64,000 nucleotides of DNA from an uncultured Verrucomicrobiales bacterium (lineage in GTDB: Bacteria > Verrucomicrobiota > Verrucomicrobiia > Verrucomicrobiales > DEV007), in contig CALLLI010000036.1 of the NCBI GenBank assembly GCA_938082635.1, forward strand, positions 17,370-81,369. Direction: 5' to 3'. The translations under genes were made by a program, and so were the position numbers. Below the pieces are notes generated by a model. That model had not been told where the DNA came from and made no database searches. It worked only from the letters and a program-made list of their open reading frames with translations. Below, in pieces: positions 51,901 to 62,464 of the stretch; the first letter of the stretch is position 1; each line of letters starts with the position of its first letter.

Positions 51901-54900
51901 GACGGATGATTGGGAGAACCAGTTCGGACTGAACCCTGCAGTGAACGACGCGGCACTGGACAAAGACCTCGATGGCGCGACGAACCTAGATGAGTTTCGT
52001 TTGGGAACAGATCCCATCGTGAATCCCTCGCCATTCTTGAGCGCCGGCAATTGGCGGGTGCGCATGGTCCGGAGCGACGATGGTCTCTGGCACTTGAATT
52101 CGGAGCCCTACCGTGTGGGCGTGTTAGAAGTGCTTCGTCCTCGGCACCGCTCCGTGACAAACGAATCGCGCACCGAGGAAGCCCTGATCAATTTCAAAGG
52201 AGATCTCTTCGACAACTCGTGGATTTTCGGCGGCTCCGTCCAGCCATTCCCGCTCTTTGGACTGTATCAACGGGAGCAGCACTATGCCATGGAAGTCACG
52301 GGTGCCATCTATGCGAAAGCTGCTGGCGACGTGACGTTAGGCTTCAACAGCGGCGATGGCGGCGCGCTATGGATCGATGATCAACTCGTGGCCATCTACA
52401 ACCAAGCACGTGGTCGTGACAATACCTTTACCACGGTGACGCTCACCGAAGGCCTCCATCGGTTACGCTTTGTCTATTGGAATGGCGAAGGCAGTTCTGG
52501 CGTGAGCCTCTTCGGTGGACGTGGCTACGGTCCGATCACTGAGGTGACGACCGGTACTGTCCAGCTATTGCAGGCCTTTGATGTGCATGAAGTGGCCACG
52601 GCCGATGCCGACATGGACGGAATGGACGACTTCAAAGAACAGCTCTTCTTTAGCAACTTAGCTAGGGATGGCTCAGGCGATGCTGACGGTGACAATCTCA
52701 CGGACACAGCAGAGCTGACAGCTAAGACTGACCCGACCAAAGCAGACACCGATGACGATGATCTAGATGACGAAACAGAACTGTTAGCATCAAGTGACCC
52801 TCGCGTGGCGAATATCGGAATCGATACGGACAGTGACAGCTTCGACGATGACTACGAGCAACTCGTGGGCACAGATCCACTGGCGAATGGCAGCTATCCA
52901 GGTGCCTACACGGGGCCTTTAGTAGAAGTCACGTCTTACGAGCAAGACTTCACTGGCGTTGCCGATGGCACACTCGAGCTATCAGATGGTTCGCTCATCG
53001 TGAATCGGCAGCAGGAAGCAGCCATGGTCGAAGGTGAAGCCCTTCGCCTCAGTGACGCGACCATTGGCTCAGCGCGAGCGAACTATGCGCTCCCCTCCAT
53101 GGGACGCGCCCCCACACAGAGTTTCCAAGCGAGCTTCCTATTCAAGCTGGCCACAGGCAATACTGCAGGAGACGGGTTTTCATTCAATTATGGCGCCATT
53201 GACGCCAATCTCACAGGCAGCGAAGAAGGCTTCAGTCGCGGGCTCTCCATTGAGTTTGATACCTGGTCTGACGGAACGCCCGAGGATCCCATTGGTTACA
53301 ACGTCGCTGTGGATGGCACCGATGTCGCTGGCGGCTCCAACCCACAGGCCATTCCAACCGATGACGCCTGGCACACCGCCGTGATCACCTGAGAGAAGGC
53401 TGGCGCTACTTCCGGCCAAGCCAATTTCGCAATCGATGGCACCCCCATCTTCACCAATCTCCCCACACCTGGCTTTGTGCCTTGTGAGGATGCACGAATC
53501 ATCTTTACGAGTCGCACAGGCGGCGCACGAGAGGACGTGTTTATCGATGACATTGTGGTGCTCACCCCAGCCGATCAAACGGACAGCGACAATGACGACT
53601 TGTTAGACTCTTGGGAGCAAGCCTACTTTGAAAATCTCACAGCAAGCGCGACTGGCAACCCCGACGGAGATGGACTCACAAATCTTCAGGAACAGACCAA
53701 CGCCACTTCGCCCAACGCTGCGGACACAGATCTTGACGGGCTGTTAGATCACTTCGAAACGAATACGGGTGTCTTTGTCAGCGCCACGAATACCGGCACG
53801 GATCCCTCAAGAGCAGACAGTGATCGCGATGGCCTGGGAGACGGACGCGAAGTCGCCGCCCTGGATCACGTGACGAATCCCACGCTCTTTGACACAGATG
53901 GTGACGGTCATGGAGATCTGCACGAACTCTTCTGGGACATGGATCCAAACGATGCGAACAGCGTCCCAGATCGCGTGCCCTTGCCCTGGTACTCTGCCTA
54001 TGATGGGTCCTGGGTTTGGCGCTTGGAGAAACTCCGCGTACTCTGGGATCGGACGTCCACCGTACCCGTGCAGAATCAGTGGCGCGAACAACGTCTCTTT
54101 GGCGCCACCGTGCAGAACACGTCGACCGATTGGGGCCGCGAGATCAATTTCACTCTCCGCTATCATGCGACAAACGGAATGGGCTTCCTACTTCGCGCAG
54201 ACAATCTCGGGGTGTTAGAGCGCCCCTCAGGAAACGGTCTTTCGCGGAATGAATGGCGGCCCAATGACGACTGGAACGATCCGTTAGGCTTCTCGGGTGT
54301 CGGACGTATGGATGAATCCGATCCGTTAACCTTCGAAGCCCGTGTCTGCCCAGGAGAGGATTCGCCCTCCGGCGGCATGGTCCTCCTGCGCTTGATCAAT
54401 GAACGAACAGGCGACGTCGTCGTGGAAGCCAGGGAAGCGGGTATCAGTCCTGCGTCACTCCGAGATGGGTCTGCCGTCTGGTTGTCCCGTTACAACGAGT
54501 CAGAGGGCACACTATGGTCAGCGCCTGGAATCAACGTGACCATGGGGCCTCCCCAAGCTCCACTCGACTCAGATGACGACGGCATGACAGATGCTTTCGA
54601 AACGATGCATGGCTTGAATCCAAACGACGCTTCAGATGCCGGGCTTGATCCTGACTTGGATGATCTCACCAATTTCGAAGAAGCTTTCTGGATGACAGAT
54701 CCAACCGTGGCGCATTCCGACAGCGATGGCGTCAGTGACGGGGAAGAGGTGCGACGGGGCTACTCACCGACGTCGGATTCTTCGACACCTCCATACTTCA
54801 GTTTCCCCCCCCCAACAAACCGCGAAGACATCGACGGCAATGGCCTAACGGACCTCTGGGAGAAATCGTTAGGGCGTGGTCAACCACTGGATCCCGATGG

Positions 54901-56980
54901 CGACAAAGACGGCGATGGCCAAACCAATGCGATGGAAGACCTCGCAGGCACCGACCCCTTCGATGCGGAGTCCGATCTCGAAGTGACGATGGATTTGTTA
55001 GACGAAGATGTCGATGTCCAGTGGGATGCCGTCCCAGGAAAGCGCTATCGATTGCTAGGATCCGATAATCTAGACGTCTGGGGCCCTATCACAACCCGGA
55101 GCGCAGCTGCAGGCGAGCGCAGGATGGCCGAAACGCTCACGGGAGACGGCAAGGATACAAGAAAGATGTATCAAGTGGAAGTCAGCAGCGTGGATACGGA
55201 CGGCGACGACGTGCCGGACGATGCGGAAATGATCATCGGCACGGATGCCACTCGAGCAAACAGCGGTGGGTCCAGCGAGACCGGCTCTGGCGGCAGCACG
55301 CTCTCGGGCGACTATGTGAAGCTACTGGAAACAATCCAAGGTGCCAACGGCAGCGCGACAAGTGGGCAACCATCACGCACACAAGCGTCGCGTTTCCTAA
55401 TGCAGGCAAGCTTTGGACCTTCGTTAGAAGCAATGGACCGCGTAGTTGATCTCGGATACGAGGCCTGGATTGATGATCAGATTGCCAACCAAGGCATGTA
55501 CCTTCACGAGCCCTACATTGCCGCACTCGACCAAGATCATCGCTATGGATTTGGGGAGATTCGGAACTACCGCAAGGGTCAGTTTGGCGTGCCCGGCGAG
55601 AACACGACGACCCCATTCTTCCGCGGCGCCCTTCAAGAGAGTGACCAACTCCGTCAGCGCGTCGCCTTCGCTCTCAGCCAGATCTTAGTCGCGTCACGAG
55701 CCGACACCAATTTAGAGGATCGTCCGCAGGCCATGTGTCAGTTCTACGACATCTTCATCCGGCATGCCTTTGGGAACTACGAAGACATCCTGTGGAAAAT
55801 CTCTATGCACCCCGTCATGGGCCGTTACCTCAGCCACCTCGGAAACCAGAAAGCACGACCAGAGATTAATCAATTCCCCGACGAGAACTATGCTAGAGAG
55901 ATCATGCAGCTCTTCACCATTGGCATTTGGGAACTCCATCCCAATGGCGAGCGCATCCTTGATGGCGAGGGCGAACCGATTCCCACCTACGACAACGATA
56001 CGATCAAAGAGCTAGCGCGCGTCTTTACAGGCGTTTGGTATGGCGGCTTAAACTTCGGTCAGGGAAATGATTACCTCCAACCCATGGTCGTGCATGCCGA
56101 GCGGCATGACTTCGAGGCTAAGCCTATCTTTGTCGACCGCACCGCCCCTGGTCGACCAGACATCACGCTGCCAGCCCGCCTCGAGTCGGTGGCGAACGCC
56201 GAGCAGGACATTCGAGACGCCGTAGCCATGCTCTTTGAGCACCCGAACACCGCGCCATTCGTTTCCCGCCAATTAATTCAGTTCCTCGTCACCGCAAATC
56301 CAAGCCCGAGCTACGTCGAGCGTGTTCAAGCCGTCTTTGGTAACAATGGCAGTGACGAACGAGGTGATCTTAGCGCCGTCGTTAAAGCGATTCTGCTAGA
56401 TGAAGAAGCGCGTTCGCCCGAGCACTTTCTAAAAGAAGATTTCGGCAAACTGAAAGAGCCCGTTCTCCGGATGACCAGCCTAGCACGCGCCTTCAACCTC
56501 GGCCGTTACGACGACCTCGTATGGTGGGATCTCAATGCCTTCCAGAGTGCTGGCTTCCAGGTGCCTACAATGGCGCCGAGCGTCTTCAACTACTTCCGCC
56601 CAGACTATCAGGCCCCTGGCGAAGTTCGCGCGGAGAACTTAGTCAGTCCGGTCTTCCAGATCACGGATAGTTTCACCACCATCGCCATGCCGAACTACCT
56701 CTGGGAGATCCTCTCCGAAGGTTTCCCTGGAGGCACTGGAAATGACGACGATGATCGATTCGCGTTGGATTTCTCGACCCTCACCGCCTTGGCCGACTCC
56801 ACGGAAGCCTTGATTGATCGCATGAACCTTCTCTTCTGTGCAGGTCGCATGTCGGTCGCCACGCGCGACGAGCTCATTGCCGCGATCGACGTGCTTACTG
56901 CCGATTACCTCCCGCAGCAGAAAGCTGTCCTCGCGGCCTACCTGACACTTTGCTCTCCAAACGGCGCCATCCTCAAGTAA
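48983..56980 (+). CDS. Giant secreted LamG / TSP3 / PA14 / L-type-lectin-like / DUF1800 protein interrupted by an in-frame TGA at 53390-53392
   Basis: ORFs 48983..53392 and 53477..56980 are in the same frame with 28 coding-like codons between. LamG (LVHRWNFNNAAG), TSP3 repeats (DTDGDGLMDDVETRTG), DUF1800 (ASRFLMQASFGPSLEAMDRVVDLGYEAWIDDQIA, RQRVAFALSQILV, DENYAREIMQLFTIGIWELHPNG). Confidence 0.85.
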
Positions 56981-57005
56981 CCACTCTCAAGCCTAACTGA
57001 CTCTC

Positions 57006-58454
57006 ATGGAAATCCATTCAAAGAAGACATCCCGTCGCCGGTTTCTCAAACAAGCCAACTGCGCAGCCATCGGCTCGTCCTCGATTCTATCGACCGTGCT
57101 CAATCTGCGCATGGCAAATCAAGCTGCGGCAGCCGATCTCGGTGGCGGCGAAGATTGCAAGTCCTTGGTCTGTATCTACCTAGGTGGCGGGATGGACTCC
57201 TACAATCTCCTCGTTCCCAGAGACACCACGCCCTATCAAGACTACGTCACCACGCGGAGCAATCTCGCCCTTCCTCAGTCAAGCCTCACACAGCTAAATC
57301 AAGCTAACGGCGGAGATGGAGACCTCTACTCCATGCATGGCTCAGCGACCGGCATGTCAGACATGTTCAATGGCACCGGCGACTTTTCAGGCAACCGGAG
57401 GCTCTCCTTTATCACCAATGTGGGCACGCTGATCCAACCGACTAGCCTTAGTGATTACTTGGGCAAGAGGGTCCCGCTCCCCAAAGCACTGTTCTCACAC
57501 AAAGATCAAACAGAACAGTGGCAAACTTCGGTGCCGCAAGGCATGCAGCAACTCACCGGTTGGGCCGGGCGCGCAGCCGATGTGCTGCACTCGACGCTCA
57601 ACACCGGGGCCACCTCGATGAACATCTCTTTGAGTGGGAACAATGTGATGCAAACTGGAGAACAGGTGACACAGTTTGTCGTCACGCCGGATGGTGCCTT
57701 GCAGTTTTCAGAATCCAGCCAGAACGAGCCTCTCTTTGTCACGAAGAACAGCGCGCTGAAAAGCCTCATGGACCAAGAGTATTCCAACCGCTTTGAGCGC
57801 ACGTTTGCTGGCCTTACCAAGGACAGTGTGGAAACGAGCGCTGAATTCACCAAAGCCTTCTCTGAAGCCCAGACGCCAGCCAATCCGTTCCCAACGGACC
57901 GGTTTGGACAGCAACTCCTCTCCATTCTCAAGACGATCGAAGCGCGCGATAAGCTCGAATTGCGCCGCCAAACCTTCTTCGTCGATTTCGGCGGCTGGGA
58001 TCACCATGGAGAATTGCTCGAGTCTCAGGCCGCTTTGTTAGAACGCTTGAGCCCAGCCTTGGCAGCGTTTCAGCTAGGCCTGGATAATTTGGGTTTGGGC
58101 AATGACGTCATCACCTTCTCCTGCTCGGACTTTGCTAGAACCTTGCGCTCCAATGGCCGGGGAACCGACCATGCCTGGGGCGGCAATGCCTTCGTCATGG
58201 GTGGCCCGATCGACGCTGGCAAGGTCCACAGCACCACCTTGCGCCCGTCTGGTTACCCCTCCATTGCCCTCGGCGGCCCAGACGACATTGGCCGGGGTGG
58301 ACTCATCTTGCCAACCACCTCTGTTGATGAATACCTTGGCGAAATGTTAACCTGGTTTGGCGTGTCGAATGCAGCAATGGATGACGTCTTGCCCAACCTC
58401 GACGAGTTCTACAATCCGGCCGTAACTCCAAAGCCAATCGGATTCCTTGCATGA
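57006..58454 (+). CDS. DUF1501 family protein with Tat-like signal
   Basis: TSRRRFLKQANCAAIGSSSIL; SLVCIYLGGGMDSYNLLVPRD; FVDFGGWDHHGELL; FSCSDFARTLRSNGRGTDHAWGGNAFVMGG. Confidence 0.95.
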   Translation: MEIHSKKTSRRRFLKQANCAAIGSSSILSTVLNLRMANQAAAADLGGGEDCKSLVCIYLGGGMDSYNLLVPRDTTPYQDYVTTRSNLALPQSSLTQLNQANGGDGDLYSMHGSATGMSDMFNGTGDFSGNRRLSFITNVGTLIQPTSLSDYLGKRVPLPKALFSHKDQTEQWQTSVPQGMQQLTGWAGRAADVLHSTLNTGATSMNISLSGNNVMQTGEQVTQFVVTPDGALQFSESSQNEPLFVTKNSALKSLMDQEYSNRFERTFAGLTKDSVETSAEFTKAFSEAQTPANPFPTDRFGQQLLSILKTIEARDKLELRRQTFFVDFGGWDHHGELLESQAALLERLSPALAAFQLGLDNLGLGNDVITFSCSDFARTLRSNGRGTDHAWGGNAFVMGGPIDAGKVHSTTLRPSGYPSIALGGPDDIGRGGLILPTTSVDEYLGEMLTWFGVSNAAMDDVLPNLDEFYNPAVTPKPIGFLA

Positions 58455-59011
58455 ACCGGCGCAGACTCGTCTTCGCCAGTGGACTCGTCCTCGTACTGAG
58501 CGGGTGGTGGCTACAGACTCGGCCACATCCCGATCAACCCCAGGTTATTCCGCCCAAGGCTTCGGTTCAGATTGATCGACCGATCAAAGCGCCCGAGGTC
58601 GTCTCGGACGAGACCGCAATCGGGACAGCCATCTTAGAAGGGTACGGCAAAGTCACACAAGGCCTGCACGAAGATCTCGATCAGTTAGGCAAATTGCTAA
58701 CAAGCTACTTCACAATCAACAAAGCTGCCGATCCCCTACCCATGGCGTCTAATCTCGACATCGCCGCCGCCATGCGCGGCGTGAACTCCTTCCGCATGGC
58801 CTTGCTTCCCGCAAAGCATGCCGCGTTCAGCCCCGGCGGGGAGATCATCGATCGCTTTGGAACTCCCATCTTCTTCCACGCGCTCTCTCAATATCTGGTC
58901 GAGATAAGATCCGCAGGACCAGACGGCGCCATGTGGACAGAGGACGATCTCCAACGTCAGCCTAACGGGACGTTTCTACATCCGACGTCGGCGGACACTG
59001 AACACGAATAG
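58451..59011 (+). CDS. Membrane-anchored protein with GspG-like C-terminal signature
   Basis: 4-bp ATGA overlap with the DUF1501 gene; N-terminal TM; C-terminus DRFGTPIFFHALSQYLVEIRSAGPDGAMWTEDDLQ resembles the pseudopilin GspG tail. Confidence 0.65.
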   Translation: MNRRRLVFASGLVLVLSGWWLQTRPHPDQPQVIPPKASVQIDRPIKAPEVVSDETAIGTAILEGYGKVTQGLHEDLDQLGKLLTSYFTINKAADPLPMASNLDIAAAMRGVNSFRMALLPAKHAAFSPGGEIIDRFGTPIFFHALSQYLVEIRSAGPDGAMWTEDDLQRQPNGTFLHPTSADTEHE

Positions 59012-59560
59012 ACCAAACAAGCCTAACAAGGCGACGTCTGGCTCTGGAATCGCAGCCGAGCTTTGAAATTCAAAGACAGCGCTGGAAGTCGTGCCCGTCT
59101 CATTCATCCAGAAAGCATAGTTCCCCGCCTGTAAGGGACCAGCTGGACTTCCGCCTAACTGAAGCATGCGCGGGAGAAGGTTCTCATTCAGGTCGAGAGC
59201 CCCATAGAGGGAGTAGTTGATCTGATCTGAAAAGCCACTGAACGGAAATCCTGAAAGCGTCGTACGGTTCGATTGGAAGCCGATAAACGAGACGTTCCCC
59301 ACAGCCGTCGACTGGTAGTTGCGAAGAATGATCGAGTCGAGTTGGAGGCCAAGAGGTATGTGTAGGGTCAGAAGATCCGTATCGAACTCGCCCACCGTAT
59401 AATCAAGCAAGCTCGATCCTTGCGAAAGCGCGAGGGTTGTCGGTGACATGTAATTGTCTCCAAGATCAGCCCCTACCGATTCATTGTGCAAGTAGACCTG
59501 AGCGTGGAGCGAGCCAATGCAAAGCAAGAACCAAAGCAGGACGTAACGGGAAAAGAGCAT
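58976..59560 (-). CDS. PEP-CTERM sorting-domain protein
   Basis: C-terminus AAIPEPDVALLGLFGLFVFSVRRRRM; signal peptide from ATG at 59560 (MLFSRYVLLWFLLCIGSLHAQ). Confidence 0.85.
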   Translation of the reverse strand: MLFSRYVLLWFLLCIGSLHAQVYLHNESVGADLGDNYMSPTTLALSQGSSLLDYTVGEFDTDLLTLHIPLGLQLDSIILRNYQSTAVGNVSFIGFQSNRTTLSGFPFSGFSDQINYSLYGALDLNENLLPRMLQLGGSPAGPLQAGNYAFWMNETGTTSSAVFEFQSSAAIPEPDVALLGLFGLFVFSVRRRRM

Positions 59561-59754
59561 GATGAGTGAAAGGCTCCATGAGGATGCCGCAGGCGTCAAT
59601 TTCCATGCAAGGACCACCAGAAATGAGGGAGACAGGGAAATCACAACCATCTCAGCAATGAACTCCGTTCTGAAGCAGAGTAACAAGCACAGAACCACTC
59701 CAAATACAACATAATGTTAGAAACGAGCGATTCACGCGACAAAGCTACTTAAGA

Positions 59755-60588
59755 CTATGCAGAACGGCGACGGCGACGGAAGCCTACGACACCTGCCAAG
59801 AAAGCGAGCGAGAGGGCGGCACCAGGCTCTGGCACCGCTTGCGTCGGCTCAGCACTCACCGTGACGCTAATGAGGCCATTTGGATAGAGCGCTGAGTCAT
59901 TGAAGTTCAGGTTTGCTGGGACTCCACCTGCAGGAGCATTCGCAAAGCCACCAAAGGGATCGCTTGCAGCCACAGATGTGATCGAGCCGCCTTGGCCCGT
60001 CCCACCGGGTGGGTTGGTAGGCTCGCCATTGAGGAATGGAAAAAGCGGCGCACTGTTAGGAGGTGCAGAGAAGGCAAAGTCTTCAAGCTCAGTACCCGCA
60101 TCATAGACCGTGCTACCGACATCGAATGACAAAGGGCCACCACCGTTGAGAACACTTGAGATGTCATACGCCAGTGGATTGCCGTTGTTGATGAAGAAAT
60201 CGTTCGAGGGCAGGGCCATGCCGAGAAGAGACAGGTAATCGTTAGAGCCATCAGCTGCGAGGTCGAGAGTAAGCTCAAGCATGCCTCCAGCTGGCAACGC
60301 ACCACCTGCGCTACCGTCCACGCCACCAGTAGCAGCAGCGCTAAATTCCGTGCTGAACAGGGACGTGTTGCCAAGTTCGGCCAGAAGTTCCAGGCCTGGA
60401 GAGGCTGCCTGTCCGGCGTTCGCATCAAAAGAGTCGAAAGAGCCATCGTGCGCACCAGCCCAGACAGGAGCGAGGGCGACACCGCCATCAGCGTCAAGGC
60501 TAGTAATTTTTACGTTCACAGTAACAGCGGAGGCCATGCCAACTGAGAGTACGGAGGCCAACGCGGTCGCTAAGGTAAGTTTCTTCAT
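59755..60588 (-). CDS. Spondin-domain-like PEP-CTERM protein
   Basis: APVWAGAHDGSFDSFDANAGQAASPGLELLAELGNTS (spondin-like); C-terminus AVPEPGAALSLAFLAGVVGFRRRRRSA. Confidence 0.85.
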   Translation of the reverse strand: MKKLTLATALASVLSVGMASAVTVNVKITSLDADGGVALAPVWAGAHDGSFDSFDANAGQAASPGLELLAELGNTSLFSTEFSAAATGGVDGSAGGALPAGGMLELTLDLAADGSNDYLSLLGMALPSNDFFINNGNPLAYDISSVLNGGGPLSFDVGSTVYDAGTELEDFAFSAPPNSAPLFPFLNGEPTNPPGGTGQGGSITSVAASDPFGGFANAPAGGVPANLNFNDSALYPNGLISVTVSAEPTQAVPEPGAALSLAFLAGVVGFRRRRRSA

Positions 60589-61225
60589 AGTGGTGTATTA
60601 AGTAAGTACAATTGTATTTGGTTTCTTGAACGCGACAGAATGGATGTCGCGTGAAAGCGACGGCTTGTTACCTACTCTACTCCCAGCAATACGGACTATT
60701 TATGAAATACCATGACGACTGTCTATTTCTCTATAGCTACCATAAAAAAGTCATCGCGACCACGGAGGGACAGACGGCTTCGCTAGTCCTGACAAATGGC
60801 GCTTGTTTCAACAGATGGTCTTACAGGATAGAACGGAGGCTCATGCTCAGCCGCTTCGCGCCACATTCTTGGCCTGGGGCAGCCCCCCAGGTTTCCGTTA
60901 TACGGAACTGTTAGTGATTCAGCGGATGATTACCCAGAGCGATTCACTTTGAATCACGGCTTCAGCGCTAGGGGAATGGTGTCAATGGTTCCTAAGGCCT
61001 TTCCCTAAGCTAACATAGATCGCACCGTTGGTGCTGCTATGACATGAGCTCATTCCCGTTTCTAGGGTAATACGTTGATCTCCTATTCCAGCGTGATGCC
61101 CACCACCAATAATGCGGTGGCGAGATTCTGAAGGGCTGCCAGCAAGGGCGATCGTCACTCGAATCCGCGAGCACGTCCTACTAGGTCACTCTTGACGCCG
61201 AGTGCTGAGCACGGGAGTCTGATCC

Positions 61226-62452
61226 ATGCTTAAGAACGCTCTTTCTACAATCCTCCTCTCGATCACTGCTGCGTGGACTGTGTCCGCAGACGATTGGCAC
61301 CGCTGGCGTGGCCCCCAGTTGAATGGCGTTTCCAGCGAAGCTGGCTGGCTCACGCAATGGCCGGATGGTGAACCCACCGTTTCATGGAAGGCATCTGTCG
61401 GCACGGGCTTCTCAACCGTGGCTGTTTCCAAGGGGCGCCTCTACACCATGGGCAATGAAGACGACGTTGAAACCGTCTTCTGCCTCGATGCCGACAAGGG
61501 TGAGGTCATTTGGAGACACGAGTATCCCTGTGCACTGGATCCGAAGTATTTCGAAGGGGGGCCCACATCGACGCCAACGATCGATGGCGATGCCGTCTAC
61601 ACCCTAAGCCGACGCGGCCATTTGTTCTGCTTCGATGCCACTTCAGGTGAGATCCGGTGGTCAAAGAACGTTCAAGAAGAGACCGCAGCCGCCATTCCAA
61701 GCTGGGGTTTTTCAGGGGCACCGTTAGTTCATGAAGAATTGTTAGTTATCAATGTCGGGGACTCCGGAATGGCTCTTCACAAAGAGAGTGGCGATGTCAT
61801 TTGGAAGTCGGAGATCACGGAATCGGGTTACTCAACTCCCTACCCTTACAAAGTAAACGATACCCAATGGGCCGTGATTCTGGGTTCCGCCAAATCCTAC
61901 GTCGCTGTGGATATTAAAGATGGGAAAGAACTCTGGCGTTATCGCTGGCTCACACGGTTCGGCGTCAATGCGGCCGACCCCATTGTCAGTGGCGATCAAG
62001 TGTTTATCTCCTCTGGTTACAACAAAGGATCGGCTCTGCTTCAGCTAGGCACGGAGGAACCGAAGCTCATTTGGAAATGCAAAGAGTTGCGAAGTCAAAT
62101 GAACCCTAGCGTGTTACTCGACGGCTATCTTTACGGAACGGATGGCGATGCCGGGAACGATGCCACCTTGAAATGCATCGCTTGGAAGACAGGCGAGGTC
62201 AAATGGTCGCAGAAAGCCATTGGAACAGGAGGTGTTACCGCTGCGGACGGAAAGCTCATCGTCCTCACATCCCGAGGCGAATTGATAGTGGCCCCTGCTT
62301 CACCAGAGAAATTCCAGCCCATCACACGGGCACACGTGCTCGGTGGAAAGTGTTGGACCTGTCCCGTTCTCTCGAACGGGAGAATTTACTGTCGGAATGC
62401 CGCCGGTGATCTTGTTTGTATCGACGCCAGGAGGCCCAAGCCGCAAGATTGA
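61226..62452 (+). CDS. PQQ-binding-like beta-propeller protein
   Basis: DDWHRWRGPQLNGVSSEAGWLTQWPDGEPTVSWKASVGTGFSTVAVSKGRLYTMGNEDDVETVFCLDADKGEVIWRHEYPC. Confidence 0.93.
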   Translation: MLKNALSTILLSITAAWTVSADDWHRWRGPQLNGVSSEAGWLTQWPDGEPTVSWKASVGTGFSTVAVSKGRLYTMGNEDDVETVFCLDADKGEVIWRHEYPCALDPKYFEGGPTSTPTIDGDAVYTLSRRGHLFCFDATSGEIRWSKNVQEETAAAIPSWGFSGAPLVHEELLVINVGDSGMALHKESGDVIWKSEITESGYSTPYPYKVNDTQWAVILGSAKSYVAVDIKDGKELWRYRWLTRFGVNAADPIVSGDQVFISSGYNKGSALLQLGTEEPKLIWKCKELRSQMNPSVLLDGYLYGTDGDAGNDATLKCIAWKTGEVKWSQKAIGTGGVTAADGKLIVLTSRGELIVAPASPEKFQPITRAHVLGGKCWTCPVLSNGRIYCRNAAGDLVCIDARRPKPQD

Positions 62453-62464
62453 TCTATCGAACGC

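Noticed and set aside
53390-53392. TGA as selenocysteine codon
   Set aside because: No obvious SECIS-like hairpin noticed immediately downstream, and context favours Trp replacement in a lectin-like fold; nonsense mutation is simpler.
54805-54813. C9 homopolymer as a frameshift site
   Set aside because: Reading frame is maintained across it (FSFPPPTNREDIDGNG), so no interruption is evident, although it is a potential slippage site.
60651-60914. ORF of 87 aa
   Set aside because: No homology-like motifs, implausible composition, starts within the leader hairpin region; probably spurious.
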